In this document: in pieces, positions 34,081 to 46,431 of the stretch | How the letters are laid out: each line of letters opens with the position of its first letter | How positions within the stretch are numbered: the stretch's first letter is position 1 | NCBI GenBank assembly: GCA_933228675.1 | Contig: OW121741.1 | Location: 39,957,952 to 40,021,951 of the forward strand | Source: Stomorhina lunata | Lineage: Eukaryota > Arthropoda > Insecta > Diptera > Rhiniidae | Reading direction: 5' to 3' | Length of the DNA: 64,000 bases | Notes under the pieces: generated by a model | Databases searched by the model: none | What the model saw: the letters and a program-made list of their open reading frames with translations, nothing else | What the model was told of the DNA's origin: nothing | Position numbers and translations under genes: made by a program

Positions 34081-34131
34081 TAAAAACATTTATAATCATC
34101 AAGAATTTGTATTTTGCGGCTTTTTGTCACT

Positions 34132-34185
34132 TCTTCTTCTACTGTTATCCTTGACTCCCAGTGGATAGGGTCTCAATCACATTCG
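34132..34185 (-). mobile_element. LINE P 3'-end fragment
   Basis: CTTCTTCTTCTACTGTTATC and CTTGACTCCCAGTGGATAGG are the LINE P 3' terminus with its short-repeat tail. Only about 50 bp remain, an extreme 5' truncation. Confidence 0.7.
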
Positions 34186-34429
34186 TTGATGGTAGCATAC
34201 ATATAATCGATGATAAGACCTTGACAGGGTGGCAAGAAATTTAACTTTTGCATGTATTTGCTTCAGTAGCCAGACATACAAGATCTCAAATCGTTTTGAA
34301 TAAATACCTTTAGAACAAAATGTATATCATATTAAAGGCCAAAGTCTCAGCTTTCTATTCGTCTAAAAATCAATTGCATATATTTGCGTAAAAGCTAATG
34401 ATAACAAGTTTTCAACACTTTCGATTTTT

Positions 34430-34690
34430 ATAAATTTTTAAAAACTATTTTTTTTTTCGATTTTGCAAAAATTTTTTTTTAACATTGCATTATGAATAAC
34501 TCCAAATCCTTTCATGATCATGTTCTTAATACATTAATGTATTTTTCTATAAAATCGGATAACGCGTTTTTAAGATATGTTAAACAAACTGAGACAGCCT
34601 CTTTAAAAATCTTAAATTTTAGAACAAAATTTAAAAAAAAAATTAAAAATTTCTGGTATATTTTTTTTCATGATATTTCTTTTTTATTAA
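34430..34690. repeat. A+T-rich repeat related to the tandem block at 39111
   Basis: TTTTTTTTCGATTTTGCAAA, GAATAACTCCAAATCC and GTTCTTAATACATTAATG resemble the units at 39111-39950. A 91-codon frame (34492-34767) spans this repeat and the mariner relic and is not a gene. Confidence 0.5.
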
Positions 34691-35360
34691 AAAATTTTAA
34701 CGTTGACATTATGTTTGAAACACTACATCATTTAAATGACCACCACGCGAAATGTTGCAAGCATTGAATCGTTTGAGTCAATTTTCGACCACTTTTTGAC
34801 ACATATTCCGAGGAATTTCAGCCATAACTTGACGAATGTTGGTTTTTAAGTGCTCAAGAGTTAAAATTTTATCTGCATAAACACGACCCTCCGCGTAGGC
34901 CCACAAAAAAGTCTAATGGTGTCAATCGCATGATCTTGGTGGCCTGTTGATATCGCCACGACAAGAAATTACGCGGCCTAGAAATATCGCTTGCAACAAA
35001 GCCATATTCGTTCGAGTTGTGTGGCATGTGGCACCGTCCTGTTGAAACCACATATTCTCAAAGTCGTATTCTTCAATAGCAGGCAAAAAAAGTAGGTTTT
35101 CATATGACCATAATGCTCAGAATTCACGGAATCGACACATTCGGGTCTTCGGCAACACTTTCACTTACAGCAGCGATATTTTCAGCGGAACGAGCGAAAC
35201 GATGATGTACAGGCCTTTTATGCGTTGTGTGATACTTAAGCGATCCATTTTCGTCAATGTCAGACTTTGAACTGAAAAGAAAAAAATTAGTTAGTTTGAC
35301 AGATAGCAAATTCCAGTCCTAACATTTTAAACCACGAAATGGATAAGCCTTTACTTAAAG
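34691..35360 (-). mobile_element. Internally deleted mariner-type element, copy 2
   Basis: Minus strand: terminal CTTATCCATTTCGTGGTTTA; SAENIAAVSESVAEDPNVSI; deletion joint identical to copy 1 (ATTCCGTGAATTC then GAGCATTATGGTCATATGA); then EEYDFENMWFQQDGATCHTT (second Asp intact), DINRPPRSCD-LTPLDFF (third Asp, one frameshift), LEHLKTNIRQVMAEIPRNMC, and RGGHLNDVVFQT with stop. The segment with the first catalytic Asp is gone. Inverted relative to copy 1, 4.3 kb away. Confidence 0.78.
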
Positions 35361-35701
35361 GACCACATATGGCCCGATTTTCTCTTAATCTTTCTTTTTG
35401 ATTATCTTTAATACAAACTTAATTTTTTAAGTATAAAACAATCATTATCTTTACTTTTATGAGCGATTTTTTGTGAGTGTTGTGGTATCTTAGTAAACTT
35501 TTATAAGAAGGTCTCAAGATAACGTGTTAAGAACAGGTGTTGTATGGGAGGTACGGTCAAAAATGGGCCGATTTCAATTTAGTTCAATGCTTTATGTTCA
35601 TACTAGCAAAGTATTATCTAATTCTAAAATTCAATTAAATTTTTTGCTGTGGTAGGCCCAAATTCCGAAATAATAAAAAGATTTTGACCAATTAAACAAT
35701 G
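35361..35701 (-). mobile_element. Degenerate HINE relative
   Basis: ATTATCTTTACTTTTATGAG, GTTGTATGGGAGGTACGGTC and AAAAATGGGCCGATTTCAAT follow the HINE body order. Ends are missing; it lies immediately beside copy I. Confidence 0.5.
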
Positions 35702-36463
35702 AACAAGTAAGAAAATGCTATAGTCGGTCAAGCCTGATCATACGATACTCTTTACCACTAAGGTCAAAGGTGTTCTTTTTCCTGTATAAAAACAAATATT
35801 TGCTAAATTTTGCCATCATAGAAACATTTTCTCAAAACTTATATATATGTTTCCGTCATTTGGACTTATATGAGAGCTAGGGTCAAATGTGGACCGATTA
35901 TCTCGAAACTTGGAAAATTGATTACAGTTTTTATAAAAGTTAAAAGTAAGTTTACAAAAAAATAAACTCAAAATTGTCATTATCTTTAGGTTTTAGAGCA
36001 TTTTAGTGAGTTTTAACAGAAGAGTTTGTATGGGAGCTATGATGGTCAAATGTGGACCGATTTCAACTAAATTTGATACAGTGATTTTGGTTTACATAAG
36101 CAGTATTTGTTTTAAACTTAATGAAAAAATATTGATATTTGTGGCCAAAATATCAATTTTACGAAGTGTGACCTATGGGGGGTACCATAAATAATGGACC
36201 GATTTTGACGAATTTCAATAGCAATGGTCCCTCTATCAATAACAAAATATCTGTGCCAAATTTCATTTAATTATCTTTATAATTACGACCTGTACTTTGA
36301 TTACATGACAGACGGACGGACGGACTTACATCGCTAAACTCAGAAAGTGATTCTAGACCTATTGGTATACTAAAAGATGGGTCTTAGACAAATATTTCTA
36401 TGCGTTACATACATCAGCACAAACTTATAATACCCTTTCTCCTATGGTGGTGAAGGGTATAAA
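35702..36463 (-). mobile_element. HINE copy I, near full length
   Basis: AACAAGTAAGAAAATGCTAT at the left, CTCCTATGGTGGTGAAGGGT at the right. The body has small deletions and a shortened GACGGACGGACGGAC tract. No protein. Confidence 0.85.
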
Positions 36464-37340
36464 AATAGCTGTGTCAAATGGCAACGTCGATTGGCAAAGC
36501 TAAAAAAATAACTTAATTATCATTATATTCGACTGTCTCAATACGAATTTTTATTTAATCTACAAAAAACAAAAATATATAGATACTTTTATATCAATGG
36601 TATTTTAATTGCATGGCTTAAAATTGTTAAACAAATAAAAATATTAATAACTTTAATATTAACGTTAAGATTGTTATATGTATATGTAGAAATGTGTGTA
36701 AATACTTTAAGTAAATATTGACTATTCCGATCAAGTGGAATGAAGGCACTTATTGAATTTGTGACGCTGAACAGCCAGCGCCACAAGAAAAAAGTGTATT
36801 AATTTAAATAATTGTGTTAATTTCTTAATTATGTTTTTAAATGTTTAAACAATTAATTGTGTGTGTACAAATGTTATTTTCGACAAAGTATTAATACTTA
36901 AGACAATATAAAATTGGTTGTTTTTAAAGTTACACAGATGAACAGTGGTCGATTTTGAAAATAGATTGAAAATAATTTAAATATTTCTAAGTGGATAGTA
37001 GGATTTTTATGAAATTTGCTATTGTTTTTTTTTGGCGGTGGTAGTATACCAAAAGGGTATGCTTGAATTTTGACTTCCCGAATTCAACATCAGCCTCTGA
37101 TTATATATTTCAGAACTCATCATCAGAATTTCAGGGTTTATCTCTTGCCTAGTATTTCCATGTGCCTGACCACAGGGACATACTGGGAAACAGTAGAGCA
37201 GATGTATTAGAAAAAAATTTGTTTTTTTCTTAAGAAAATACTTAGGCAAATACTGCCTATATAATTACATAGTGGAACTCGAACCGTATAATCATATACG
37301 GACACCAACACCCAGTTTTGCCCCAAATTACGCTCCTTAT
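36464..37340. other. Unrecognised DNA
   Basis: No open frame with a domain, no repeat family recognised. Frames at 36589-36786 and 37019-37249 have no homology that I can see and cross homopolymers. Confidence 0.4.
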
Positions 37341-38350
37341 TTAGGGGCCCAAAGATTTTAGGGCCCATGGGTGGCAAACCGTTTAAAATTCAAGGAAACT
37401 ATCAACTACAAAAATGTACCCAAGATCTCAGTTAACAACTTTGTAGAACATACAAACTTCCTAGGAATAATGCTTAACAACATTTATCAAGCCGCAAAAT
37501 AAAAAAGTTTTCCTAAAATTTTGAAATTTTATTTGTTTTATTTTGCGATTTTGATCTTAAAGATAAAGTTTTTTGATTTTATATGTTCACAATTCTTCTT
37601 CTTTATTAAAAGTGCTAAAGCTTTGCCTCAGATGGTAAATCGAAATTCCAAATCGTTTGCAAGATATAATGCTCCAATAATACTCTTTTTTTGGGGCTTC
37701 AAAGATTTAAGGGCCTTTTTCCATTTTCAGTTCCATAGGTAGCAAACCGTTAAAAATTCTAGGAAACAATAAAATACAAAGATATACCTAAGATCGCAAT
37801 AAGCAACTTTGTAGAACATATAAACTTCCTAGTGCTAAAGCTTTGCCTCAGATGGTAAATCGAAATTCCAAATCGTTTGCAAGATATAATGCTCCAATAA
37901 TACTCTTTTTTTGGGGCTTCAAAGATTTAAGGGCCTTTTTCCATTTTCAGTTCCATAGGTAGCAAACCGTTAAAAATTCTAGGAAACAATAAAATACAAA
38001 GATATACCTAAGATCGCAATAAGCAACTTTGTAGAACATATAAACTTCCTAGGAAGTCTTGCGGCTCCCATTAAGGGAGCCGCAAAATAAAAAAGTTTTC
38101 CTAAAATTTTTAAATTTAAATTGTTTTTTTTACGATTTTGATCTCGAAGACAAAGTTTTTTGATTCTATATGTTCATAGTTATTATTCTTTATTAAAAGT
38201 GCTACAGCTTTGCCTCAGAGAGTAAATCAATATTCCGAACGGTTTGCAAGATATGAGCCAGAGAAACTGATCACTTTTTTGAAAAAATGACACCGAGGCT
38301 CCAAATCTTTAAGAGGCCCATACAAAATTTAAAAATTGGTAAATACCCTT
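37341..38350. repeat. Modular dispersed repeat T
   Basis: Four degenerate modules, each with GGGGC-CAAAGATTT, AGCAAACCGTT, ACTTTGTAGAACATA and ACTTCCTAG. Between modules: GCCGCAAAATAAAAAAGTTT. One module also at 8336-8475. No coding sequence. Confidence 0.75.
37611..38050. repeat. Exact 220-bp tandem duplication
   Basis: 37611-37830 and 37831-38050 read identically base for base, starting AGTGCTAAAGCTTTGCCTCA and ending AACATATAAACTTCCT. Surrounding modules of repeat T have diverged, so the duplication is very recent or an assembly duplication. Confidence 0.95.
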
Positions 38351-38639
38351 TTTATTATCCAATATTAAGATTTTTATATATCTATTAGGATTTTTATTAT
38401 ATTTGAATTATTATAAATTTGTTTTCTCTTATTTCCCAATTCTCCCCACTGTGCGGTGTAAAATTGTATTGTTATTGAAGCTTAAAAACAAAAAAAAAAA
38501 ACTTAGTTTAAAACTTTTTTTAACTTAACCCATTATGTTCTAGGGCTTCAAATTTATTATAAGAAAGAAGCAAATTATAAATACTTCGAGCCGTAACCGC
38601 ATAAAATGCTTAAGTACTAAACTTTTCAGAACAACAATT

Positions 38640-39110
38640 TTAAATTTTTTTAAAATTCATAGAAAACCGAAGATGGCAAAAATCTACAATTTTTACTACA
38701 ATGTGGTCCAATTTTTGGATAACAGTTTATATACGAATTATTTGTACGAAAAATAAATATAAAGTTTTTATTTTCTTCAGATTTCGGAGAAGTTTTGTGA
38801 ATTTCGACGCATTTGAGTGGTTTTTGTCAGAATTTCTTGTATGGTATCAATGGGTCAAACATGGACCGACTTCAACAAAATTTTATATACATATATTTCA
38901 ATATTTTTTTTCAAAACTCATAAAAATATTCTTAAAATTATGACAAAAATCTCAATTCTTGGAAATTATTTATTCTAAAAATATAAAAATATAATCAAAT
39001 AAAAATCCCATTTTTTTGGACTTTTGAAAGGTACTCAAAATAATATCCCGAATTTAGCCAATTGATTCCACTGCGGAAATCATATCTGAACCAAATTTGA
39101 ACATCTAAAC
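38640..39110 (-). mobile_element. Degenerate HINE relative
   Basis: CTTCAGATTTCGGAGAAGTT, TTGTATGGTATCAATGGGTC and CATGGACCGACTTCAACAAA follow the order of the HINE body at low identity. No ends. Confidence 0.45.
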
Positions 39111-39950
39111 ATTTTTAACAAAAAAAAAAATTGAATTTTTTTACAAATTTCTGGAAATTAAAATTTTTTTCGATTTTTTCGAAACAATTTTTTTTGTTTG
39201 TAATGTAAATAACTCCAAAACCATTGCTCACACGAAAAACTTGCAAAGCACGATTTAAGGTAAATTTTGTTCTTAATCCATTTAAGAATAAATTTAAAAT
39301 TGGATAAGTCTTTCTCAATATAGAGTTATATAACTAGGACTATGACTTGGAAAATCCCAAATTTAAGAAAATTTTTGTTTTTTTTTAAATTGATGAATAA
39401 ACTAGGCATTTTTATACTTATGGGACCATAACACAAAAAATATAAATTTTAAAACTTTTTATGATTTTTTTAAAAATTTAAATTTTTCGATTTTTTTTAA
39501 CAATTTTTTTTTTCGTAAGATAAATAACTCCAAAACCGTTGCTTACACGAAAAACTTGACAAGGCAGGATTTAAGTGAAATTTGGTTCTTAATCTATTAA
39601 TATATTTTTCAATAAAATTGGATAAGTCTTTCCCAATATAGAGTTATATAAATAGGACTACCTCCTCGAAAATTCCAAATCTTAGAAAACTTTTATTTTT
39701 TAAATTAATGAATAAATCGGGTATTTTTATACTTATGGTCCATAAGTATAAAAATACCCAATTTATACATAAAAAAAATAAATTTTAATTTTTTTATGAT
39801 TTATTAAAAAATTAAAAATTTTTCGATTTTTTCGAAACAATTTTTTTTTTTTTGTAAGGAAATAACTCCAAAACCATTGCTCACACGAAAAACTTGACAA
39901 AGGTCGATTTAAGGTAAATTTTGTTCTTAATCCATTACTTTTTTATTAAT
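39111..39950. repeat. About 325-bp tandem repeat, three units
   Basis: Each unit holds CGATTTTTTCGAAACAATTT, AAATAACTCCAAAACC, CTCACACGAAAAACTTG, ATTTAAGGTAAATTTTGTTC and TTTTATACTTATGGGACCAT, beginning near 39165, 39487 and 39820. The third unit runs into the 31-bp array. The unit's ACTTATGGGACCATAACACA reappears on the far side of that array at 42252. Confidence 0.8.
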
Positions 39951-39989
39951 CCACTTATCTTAATTCAAAAATTTAGTAAATTTTAAAAA

Positions 39990-42245
39990 CGAAAAAGTTT
40001 GTATAAGAAATCTTTTATTGCGAAAATGTTTGTATAAAAAAATTATTATTACGAAAAATTTTGTATAAGAAATTTATTATTACGAAAAATTATCTATAAG
40101 AAAATTTTATGACGAAAAATTTTTTATAAGAATATTTTTATAACGAAAAATTTTCTATAAGAAAATTTTTATAACGAAAAATTTTCTATAAGAAAATTTT
40201 TATAACGAAAAATTTTCTATAAGAAAATTTTTATAACGAAAAATTTTCTATAAGAAAATTTTTATAACGAAAAATTTTCTATAAGAAAATTTTTATAACG
40301 AAAAATTTTCTATAAGAAAATTTTTATAACGAAAAATTTTCTATAAGAAAATTTTTATAACGAAAAATTTTCTATAAGAAAATTTTTATAACGAAAAATT
40401 TTCTATAAGAAAATTTTTATAACGAAAAATTTTCTATAAGAAAATTTTTATAACGAAAAATTTTCTATAAGAAAATTTTTATAACGAAAAATTTTCTATA
40501 AGAAATTTTTTATAACGAAAAATTTTCTATAAGAAAATTTTTATAACGAAAAATTTTCTGTAAGAAAATTTTTATAACGAAAAATTTTCTGTAAGAAAAT
40601 TTTTATAACGAAAAATTTTCTGTAAGAAAATTTTTATAACGAAAAATTTTCTATAAGAAAATTATTATAACGAAAAATTTTCTATAAGAAAATTTTTATA
40701 ACGAAAAATTTTCTATAAGAAAATTTTTATAACGAAAAATTTTCTATAAGAAAATTTTTATAACGAAAAATTTTCTATAAGAAAATTTTTATAACGAAAC
40801 ATTTTCTATAAGAAAATTTTTATAACGAAAAATTTTCTATAAGAAAATTTTTATAACGAAAAATTTTCTATAAAAAAATTTTTATAATGAAAAATTTTCT
40901 ATAAGAAAATTTTTATAACGAAAAATTTTCTGTAAGAAAATTTTTATAACGAAAAATTTTCTATAAGAAAATTTTTATAACGAAAAATTTTCTATAAGAA
41001 AATTTTTATAACGAAAAATTTTCTATAAGAAAATTTTTATAACGAAACATTTTCTATAAGAAAATTTTTATAACGAAAAATTTTCTATAAGAAAATTTTT
41101 ATAACGAAAAATTTTCTATAAGAAATTTTTTATAACGAAAAATTTTCTATAAGAAAATTTTTATAACGAAAAATTTTCTATAAGAAAATTTTTATAACGA
41201 AAAATTTTCTATAAGAAATTTTTTATAACGAAAAATTTTCTATAAGAAAATTTTTATAACGAAAAATTTTCTGTAAGAAAATTTTTATAACGAAAAATTT
41301 TCTGTAAGAAAATTTTTATAACGAAAAATTTTCTGTAAGAAAATTTTTATAACGAAAAATTTTCTGTAAGAAAATTTTTATAACGAAAAATTTTCTGTAA
41401 GAAAATTTTTAGAACGAAAAATTTTCTATAAGAAAATTATTATAAAGAAAAATTTTCTATAAGAAAATTTTTATAACGAAAAATTTTCTATAAGAAAATT
41501 TTTATAACGAAAAATTTTCTATAAGAAAATTTTTATAACGAAAAATTTTCTATAAGAAAATTTTTATAACGAAAAATTTTCTAAAAGAAAATTTTTATAA
41601 CGAAAAATTTTCTATAAGAAATTTTTTATAACGAAAAATTTTCTATAAGAAATTTTTTATAACGAAAAATTTTCTATAAGAAAATTTTTATAACGAAAAA
41701 TTTTCTATAAGAAAATTTTTATAACGAAAAATTTTCTATAAGAAAATTTTTATAACGAAAAATTTTCTATAAGAAAATTTTTATAACGAAAAATTTTCTA
41801 TAAGAAAATTTTTATAACGAAAAATTTTCTATAAAAAAATTTTTATAATGAAAAATTTTCTGTAAGAAAATTTTTATAACGAAAAATTTTCTATAAGAAA
41901 AAAATTTATAAAACGAAAAATTTTCTATAAGAAAATTTTTTTACGAAAAATTTTCTATAAGAAAATTTTTTTACGAAAAATTTTCCATAAGAAAATTTTT
42001 TTACGAAAAATTTTCCATAAGAAAATTTTTATAACGAAAAATTTTCTATAAGAACATTTTTATAACGAACAATTTTCTATAAGAAAATTTTTATAACGAA
42101 AAATTTTCTATAAGAACATTTTTATAACGAATAATTTTCTATAAGAACATTTTTATACCGAAAAATTTTAAAAAGAAAAATTTTCTATAAGAAAATTTGT
42201 TAAACGAAAAATGTTCTATTAGAAAATTTTTAAAACGAAAAATTT
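39990..42245. repeat. 31-bp satellite, family B
   Basis: About 70 copies of a 31-bp unit, ATAACGAAAAATTTTCTATA then AGAAAATTTTT. Highly homogeneous from about 40140 to 41900 (variants CTGTAAG and AAATTTTTTA recur in runs, a sign of block amplification), decaying at both edges. Embedded in a unit of the 325-bp repeat. Confidence 0.95.
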
Positions 42246-43393
42246 TTTTTCACTTATGGGACCATAACACATAAAAAACACTGGTCAAGAAGATATCATA
42301 AGTTGAGAAAAGAGATCATGATATGAGGAAATTTTCTTTCAAATTTTATGCAATTTGTCTGTATTTTTGAAATTTGAATATATTTCTACACATTTTTCAG
42401 GAGATGATATAAATGACTATAATCTTTTAATTTTCGTAAAAAACAACCTAAAACGATAATTGTGTTACTTAAGCTTTTTTGGTGGTTATGGCTCGACTTG
42501 ATTATCTACATTTCGTTAAAAAAAAACTCTTATTTATTTATTATATTTATTTAATTTATTTTATTATGACGTCATTTTTGCTTTTGGTAATTATGTCATT
42601 TCTTATGTTTTTATCAAATAAACTTTATATATTCTATATATTTCTGTATTTATTTATTTAACTTTTCCAAAATTTTTATATCCATAAAAGTCTTTGCAAT
42701 GACTTCAGTATTTTAAACAATTTATTTTGGATTGTTGAAATAAAAAATACTTTAAAAGCATTGACGTTTATCTACTTCTTTGGTTTTGTTTTTCTTTATA
42801 TATTTTTTCAATAGTTTTCAAGTTTATTTTATCAACCAAATTGGTAATAAACTAATTTTTTACAATTTTTTTTAATTTATTTTACTTGACATTAACTGGC
42901 TTTAAAACAATAACATTTTAACATTGTAATTCTGAAACTTTTGAAAATCTCACAAGCAATTTAGTGGCGCACTGCATTACCGACATGACATATTTTGGGT
43001 TTTATTTTTTTAACAAGTGGGTCCATAGACTGACACATGGTTGGCACGCTATTAGACTTTCAGTTAGTCCTAACCTTCAAAAGATACATATCGTTACTTT
43101 AATGTTGAAAGGCCCTAAGTCGTTTTTCATTTAAATTGCTTTTAATTTGTTTTCACATCATTAAATGAGAAAAGCTTAATATAAACAAAAATTTGAAAAG
43201 TTTTCTTTGAAAGATAAAAATGGATTACTAACAAAAGGTAAAAAAACTTGCAAAATGATTGACAAACTTATAATCAGGAGTAGGCAGCCCATACCACCAG
43301 TAGCCGATGAATATTTTTAATTTTCGTAAATACCACGATCATTAATAAAACTCGCGAAAATGAGTATTAAAATCATTCAGTTGGAATTTAGAT
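42246..43393. other. A+T-rich DNA with no recognised gene
   Basis: Starts with the leftover TTATGGGACCATAACACA of the 325-bp repeat, then background. A 60-codon frame at 42479-42661 is hydrophobic low-complexity and has no support. Confidence 0.45.
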
Positions 43394-43491
43394 CAATATT
43401 GGGCAAAGTCTTTTTGATTTTATATTTTGCTAACCCTAGGGGTAGCAAAATACAAAATAAGAGAAATTCAGAGAGACTTTGCCTAACATTG
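43394..43491. mobile_element. 98-bp palindromic hAT-type MITE, copy 1
   Basis: Ends CAATATTGGGCAAAGTC / GACTTTGCCTAACATTG, centre GCTAACCC-TAG-GGGTAGC. Flanked by a perfect 8-bp target duplication ATTTAGAT (43386-43393 and 43492-43499), diagnostic of hAT transposition. Almost the whole element folds into a hairpin. Confidence 0.9.
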
Positions 43492-43739
43492 ATTTAGATG
43501 TTAACAGAGCTTTGTTAAAGAAAAAACAAAATAGGCAAAAAAAAAATCAAAATCCAATTTTTAGCAACAAAATACATGGTTCGAGAGAACAAAGAAATAT
43601 ATTCCCGAACATTGTTGCCACGACACTATTATTTTTGTAAACATTGGGAATATTTTTGTAAATATGGGTAATAATTTTCAAAACGGAAATAAATTCTAAC
43701 ATTAAAGAATTTTAGATTTTTATATTTTTTAGATATTTT

Positions 43740-45760
43740 CGATCCAAAAATTTTTAATAAAAATATTTATCTTTGGAAAATTTATCGAAAAAAATTATAT
43801 TTTATAGAAAATTTTTTTTTTTGTAAAAATTTTCGATAAAAATATTTTTATATCAAAAAATTTTGAAATCTTCTATAGAAAAATTTTTGATGAACAAATT
43901 TTTGATCAAAAATTTTCTATAGAAAAATTTTCTGTAGAAAAATTTTCGATAAATAAATTTTCTATAGAAAAATTTTTGTAAGAAAAATTTTTGATAAGAA
44001 AATTTTCGTTAGAAAAATTTTTGATAAAAAATTTTCTATAAAAAACTTTTTGATAAAAAATTTTCTATAAAAAACTTTTTGATAAAAAAATTTCTTATAG
44101 AAAAATTTTTGATGAAAAAATTTCTATAGAAAAATTTTTGATGAAAAAATTTCTATAGAAAAATTTTTGGTAAAAAAATTTTCCATAGAAAAATTTTTGA
44201 AAAAAAAAAACTTTTTATAGAAAAATTTTTTTATAAAATAATTTCTATAGAAAAATTTTCGATAAAAAATTTTCTATAGAAAAATTTTTAATAAAAAAAT
44301 TTTCTATAGAAAAATTTTCGATAAGAAAATTTTCGTTACAAAAATTTTTGATACAAAAATTATCTACAGAAAAATTTGTGATAAAAAAATTTTCCATAGA
44401 AAAATTTTTGAAAAAAAAATTTTCTATAGAAAAATTTTTGATAAAAAAATTTCTAAAGAAAAATTTTCGATAAAAAATTTTCTATAGAAAAATTTTTAAT
44501 AAAAAAATTTTCTATAGAAAAATTTTCTATAGAAAAATTTTTGTAAGAAAATTTTCTATAGAAAAATTTTTGTTAAAAAAGAAAATTTCTTTTTTTTGAT
44601 GAAAAAAATTTTCTACAGAAAAATTTTTGATAAAAAATTTTCTATAGAAAAATTTTGATAAGAAAATTTTCGTTACAAAAATTTTTGATACAAAAATTAT
44701 CTAAGAAAATTTTGATAAGAAAATTTTCGTTATAAAAATTTTTGATAAGAAAATTTTCGTTAGAAAAATTTTTGATAAAAAATTTTCTATAAAAAACTTT
44801 TTGATAAAAAAATTTCTTATAGAAAAATTTTTGACGAAAAAATTTCTATAGAAAAATTTTTGGTAAAAAAATTTTCCATGGAAAAATTTTTGAAAAAAAA
44901 ATTTTCCATGGAAAAATTTTTGAAAAAAAAATTTTCTATAGAAAAATTTTTGATAAAAAAAATTTCTATAGAAAAATTTTCGATAAAAAATTTTCAATAA
45001 AAAATTTTCAATAGAAAAATTTTTAATAAAAAAATTTTCTATAGAAAAACTTTCGATAAGAAAATTTTCGTTACAAAAATTTTTGATACAAAAATTATCT
45101 ACAGAAAAATTTGTGATAAAAAAATTTTCTATAGAAAAATTTGTAATAAAAAAATTTCCTATAGAAAAATTTTTGATTAAAAAATTTTCTATAGAAAAAA
45201 TTCTATAGAAAAAATTTTCTATAGAAAAATTTTTGATAAACAAAATTTCTTTAGAAAAATTTTTGACAAGAAAATTTTCGTTCGAAAAATTTTTGATAAA
45301 AAATTTTTGTAAGAAAATTTTCTATAAAAAAATTTTTGATAAAAAAAATTGTGTATAGAAAAATTTTTATAAAAAAATTTTCTATAGAAAAATTTTTGAT
45401 AAAAAAATTTTCTATAGAAAAATTTTTGATAAAAAAATTTTCTATAGAAAAATTTCTAATAAGAAAATTGTCTTTAGAAAAATTGTTTATAGAAAAATTT
45501 GTGATAAAAAAAATTTTTTATAGAAAAATTTTTATAGAAAAATTTTTGATAAAAAATTTTCTATAGAAAATTTTTTGATAAGAAAATTGTCTTTAGAAAA
45601 ATTGTTTATAAAAAAATTTTTATAGAAACATTTTTGATAAAAAAAAATTTTGTATACAAAAATTTTTATAGAAAATTTTTGATAAAAAAATGTTCTGTAG
45701 AAAAATTTTTGATAAGAAAATTGTCTTTAGAAAAATTTTTGATAAAAATTTTTTTTATAG
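43740..45760. repeat. 31-bp satellite, family C (diverged)
   Basis: Unit close to AATTTTCTATAGAAAAATTT then TTGATAAAAAA (31 bp), built on the perfect palindrome TTTTTCTATAGAAAAA. Many indels and CGTTAGAAA or GGTAAAA variants. The 180-codon minus frame (44701-45243) and the 76-codon plus frame (45336-45566) are just this array read through, giving FSIENFLIKN-like periodic peptides. Confidence 0.93.
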
Positions 45761-45930
45761 AAACAAATCTAAAATATTTAAACATATGTATGTACATATT
45801 AATAAATTTTTGATTAAATATTAAGTTATGAAAAAGGCTATGATCTTTATCTCACGTAAAGTGTTGGAATTTTTAATAAATAAATTATTAATTAGATGCA
45901 CGCTTGTAAAACACTGAGAGAAAAGTTTAT

Positions 45931-46198
45931 ACCAAAGACTCTTTAATATAAAGATATTGCACTTCATTCATTTTTTTCTGCCAAAAGTGAAATTAAAGTT
46001 GATAAAGTGCAATGAAAACCAAATAAACGCACAAACAAACATACATTTTATGAGCATGTTTGTGTACCTTAGCTTTCCCTCAATAGATAATCGTTAGAGT
46101 AAAAGCGGTATACTCTTCTTTTTTGGGAATTTTCAAAACGACCATACGGCAAAGCAATGTATGGGAGTTTAACATCTCTATATTAAAGAGTCTTTGGT
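45931..46198. mobile_element. Short MITE of family K with 25-bp terminal repeats
   Basis: ACCAAAGACTCTTTAATATA then AAGAT; the right end is its complement with one mismatch. The interior has AAACGCACAAACAAACATAC, GTGTACCTTAGCTTTCCCTC and CAAAACGACCATACGGC, as in the long foldback copies, but no inverted arms. No clear target duplication. Confidence 0.8.
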
Positions 46199-46431
46199 TT
46201 AGACATAATATAAGTGACATCTAAGAAAATTCAACAAAATTTTGTATAGACAATTTAAAAACTGTTACTTTTTAAAACTAAAGTTTATTCAAATTTACTT
46301 TGCAAAAGTTCATTATAAATTTACACAGAACCTATTAAAAAAAAAAACTTGAAAACAATATAAAATTTACCAAAAATATTCCATTCAATTAAATATTATT
46401 GCTGGAAATATTAGGAATTTATTTGTTTCAA

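Noticed and set aside
39990..42245. Centromeric satellite
   Set aside because: The array is only 2.3 kb, is embedded in another repeat and has no further evidence of centromere function.
44701..45243. 180-codon minus-strand frame encoding a periodic FSIENFLIKN-like peptide
   Set aside because: It is the 31-bp satellite C read through; 31 is not a multiple of 3, so the peptide cycles through frames. No gene signals. Same for 45336-45566.
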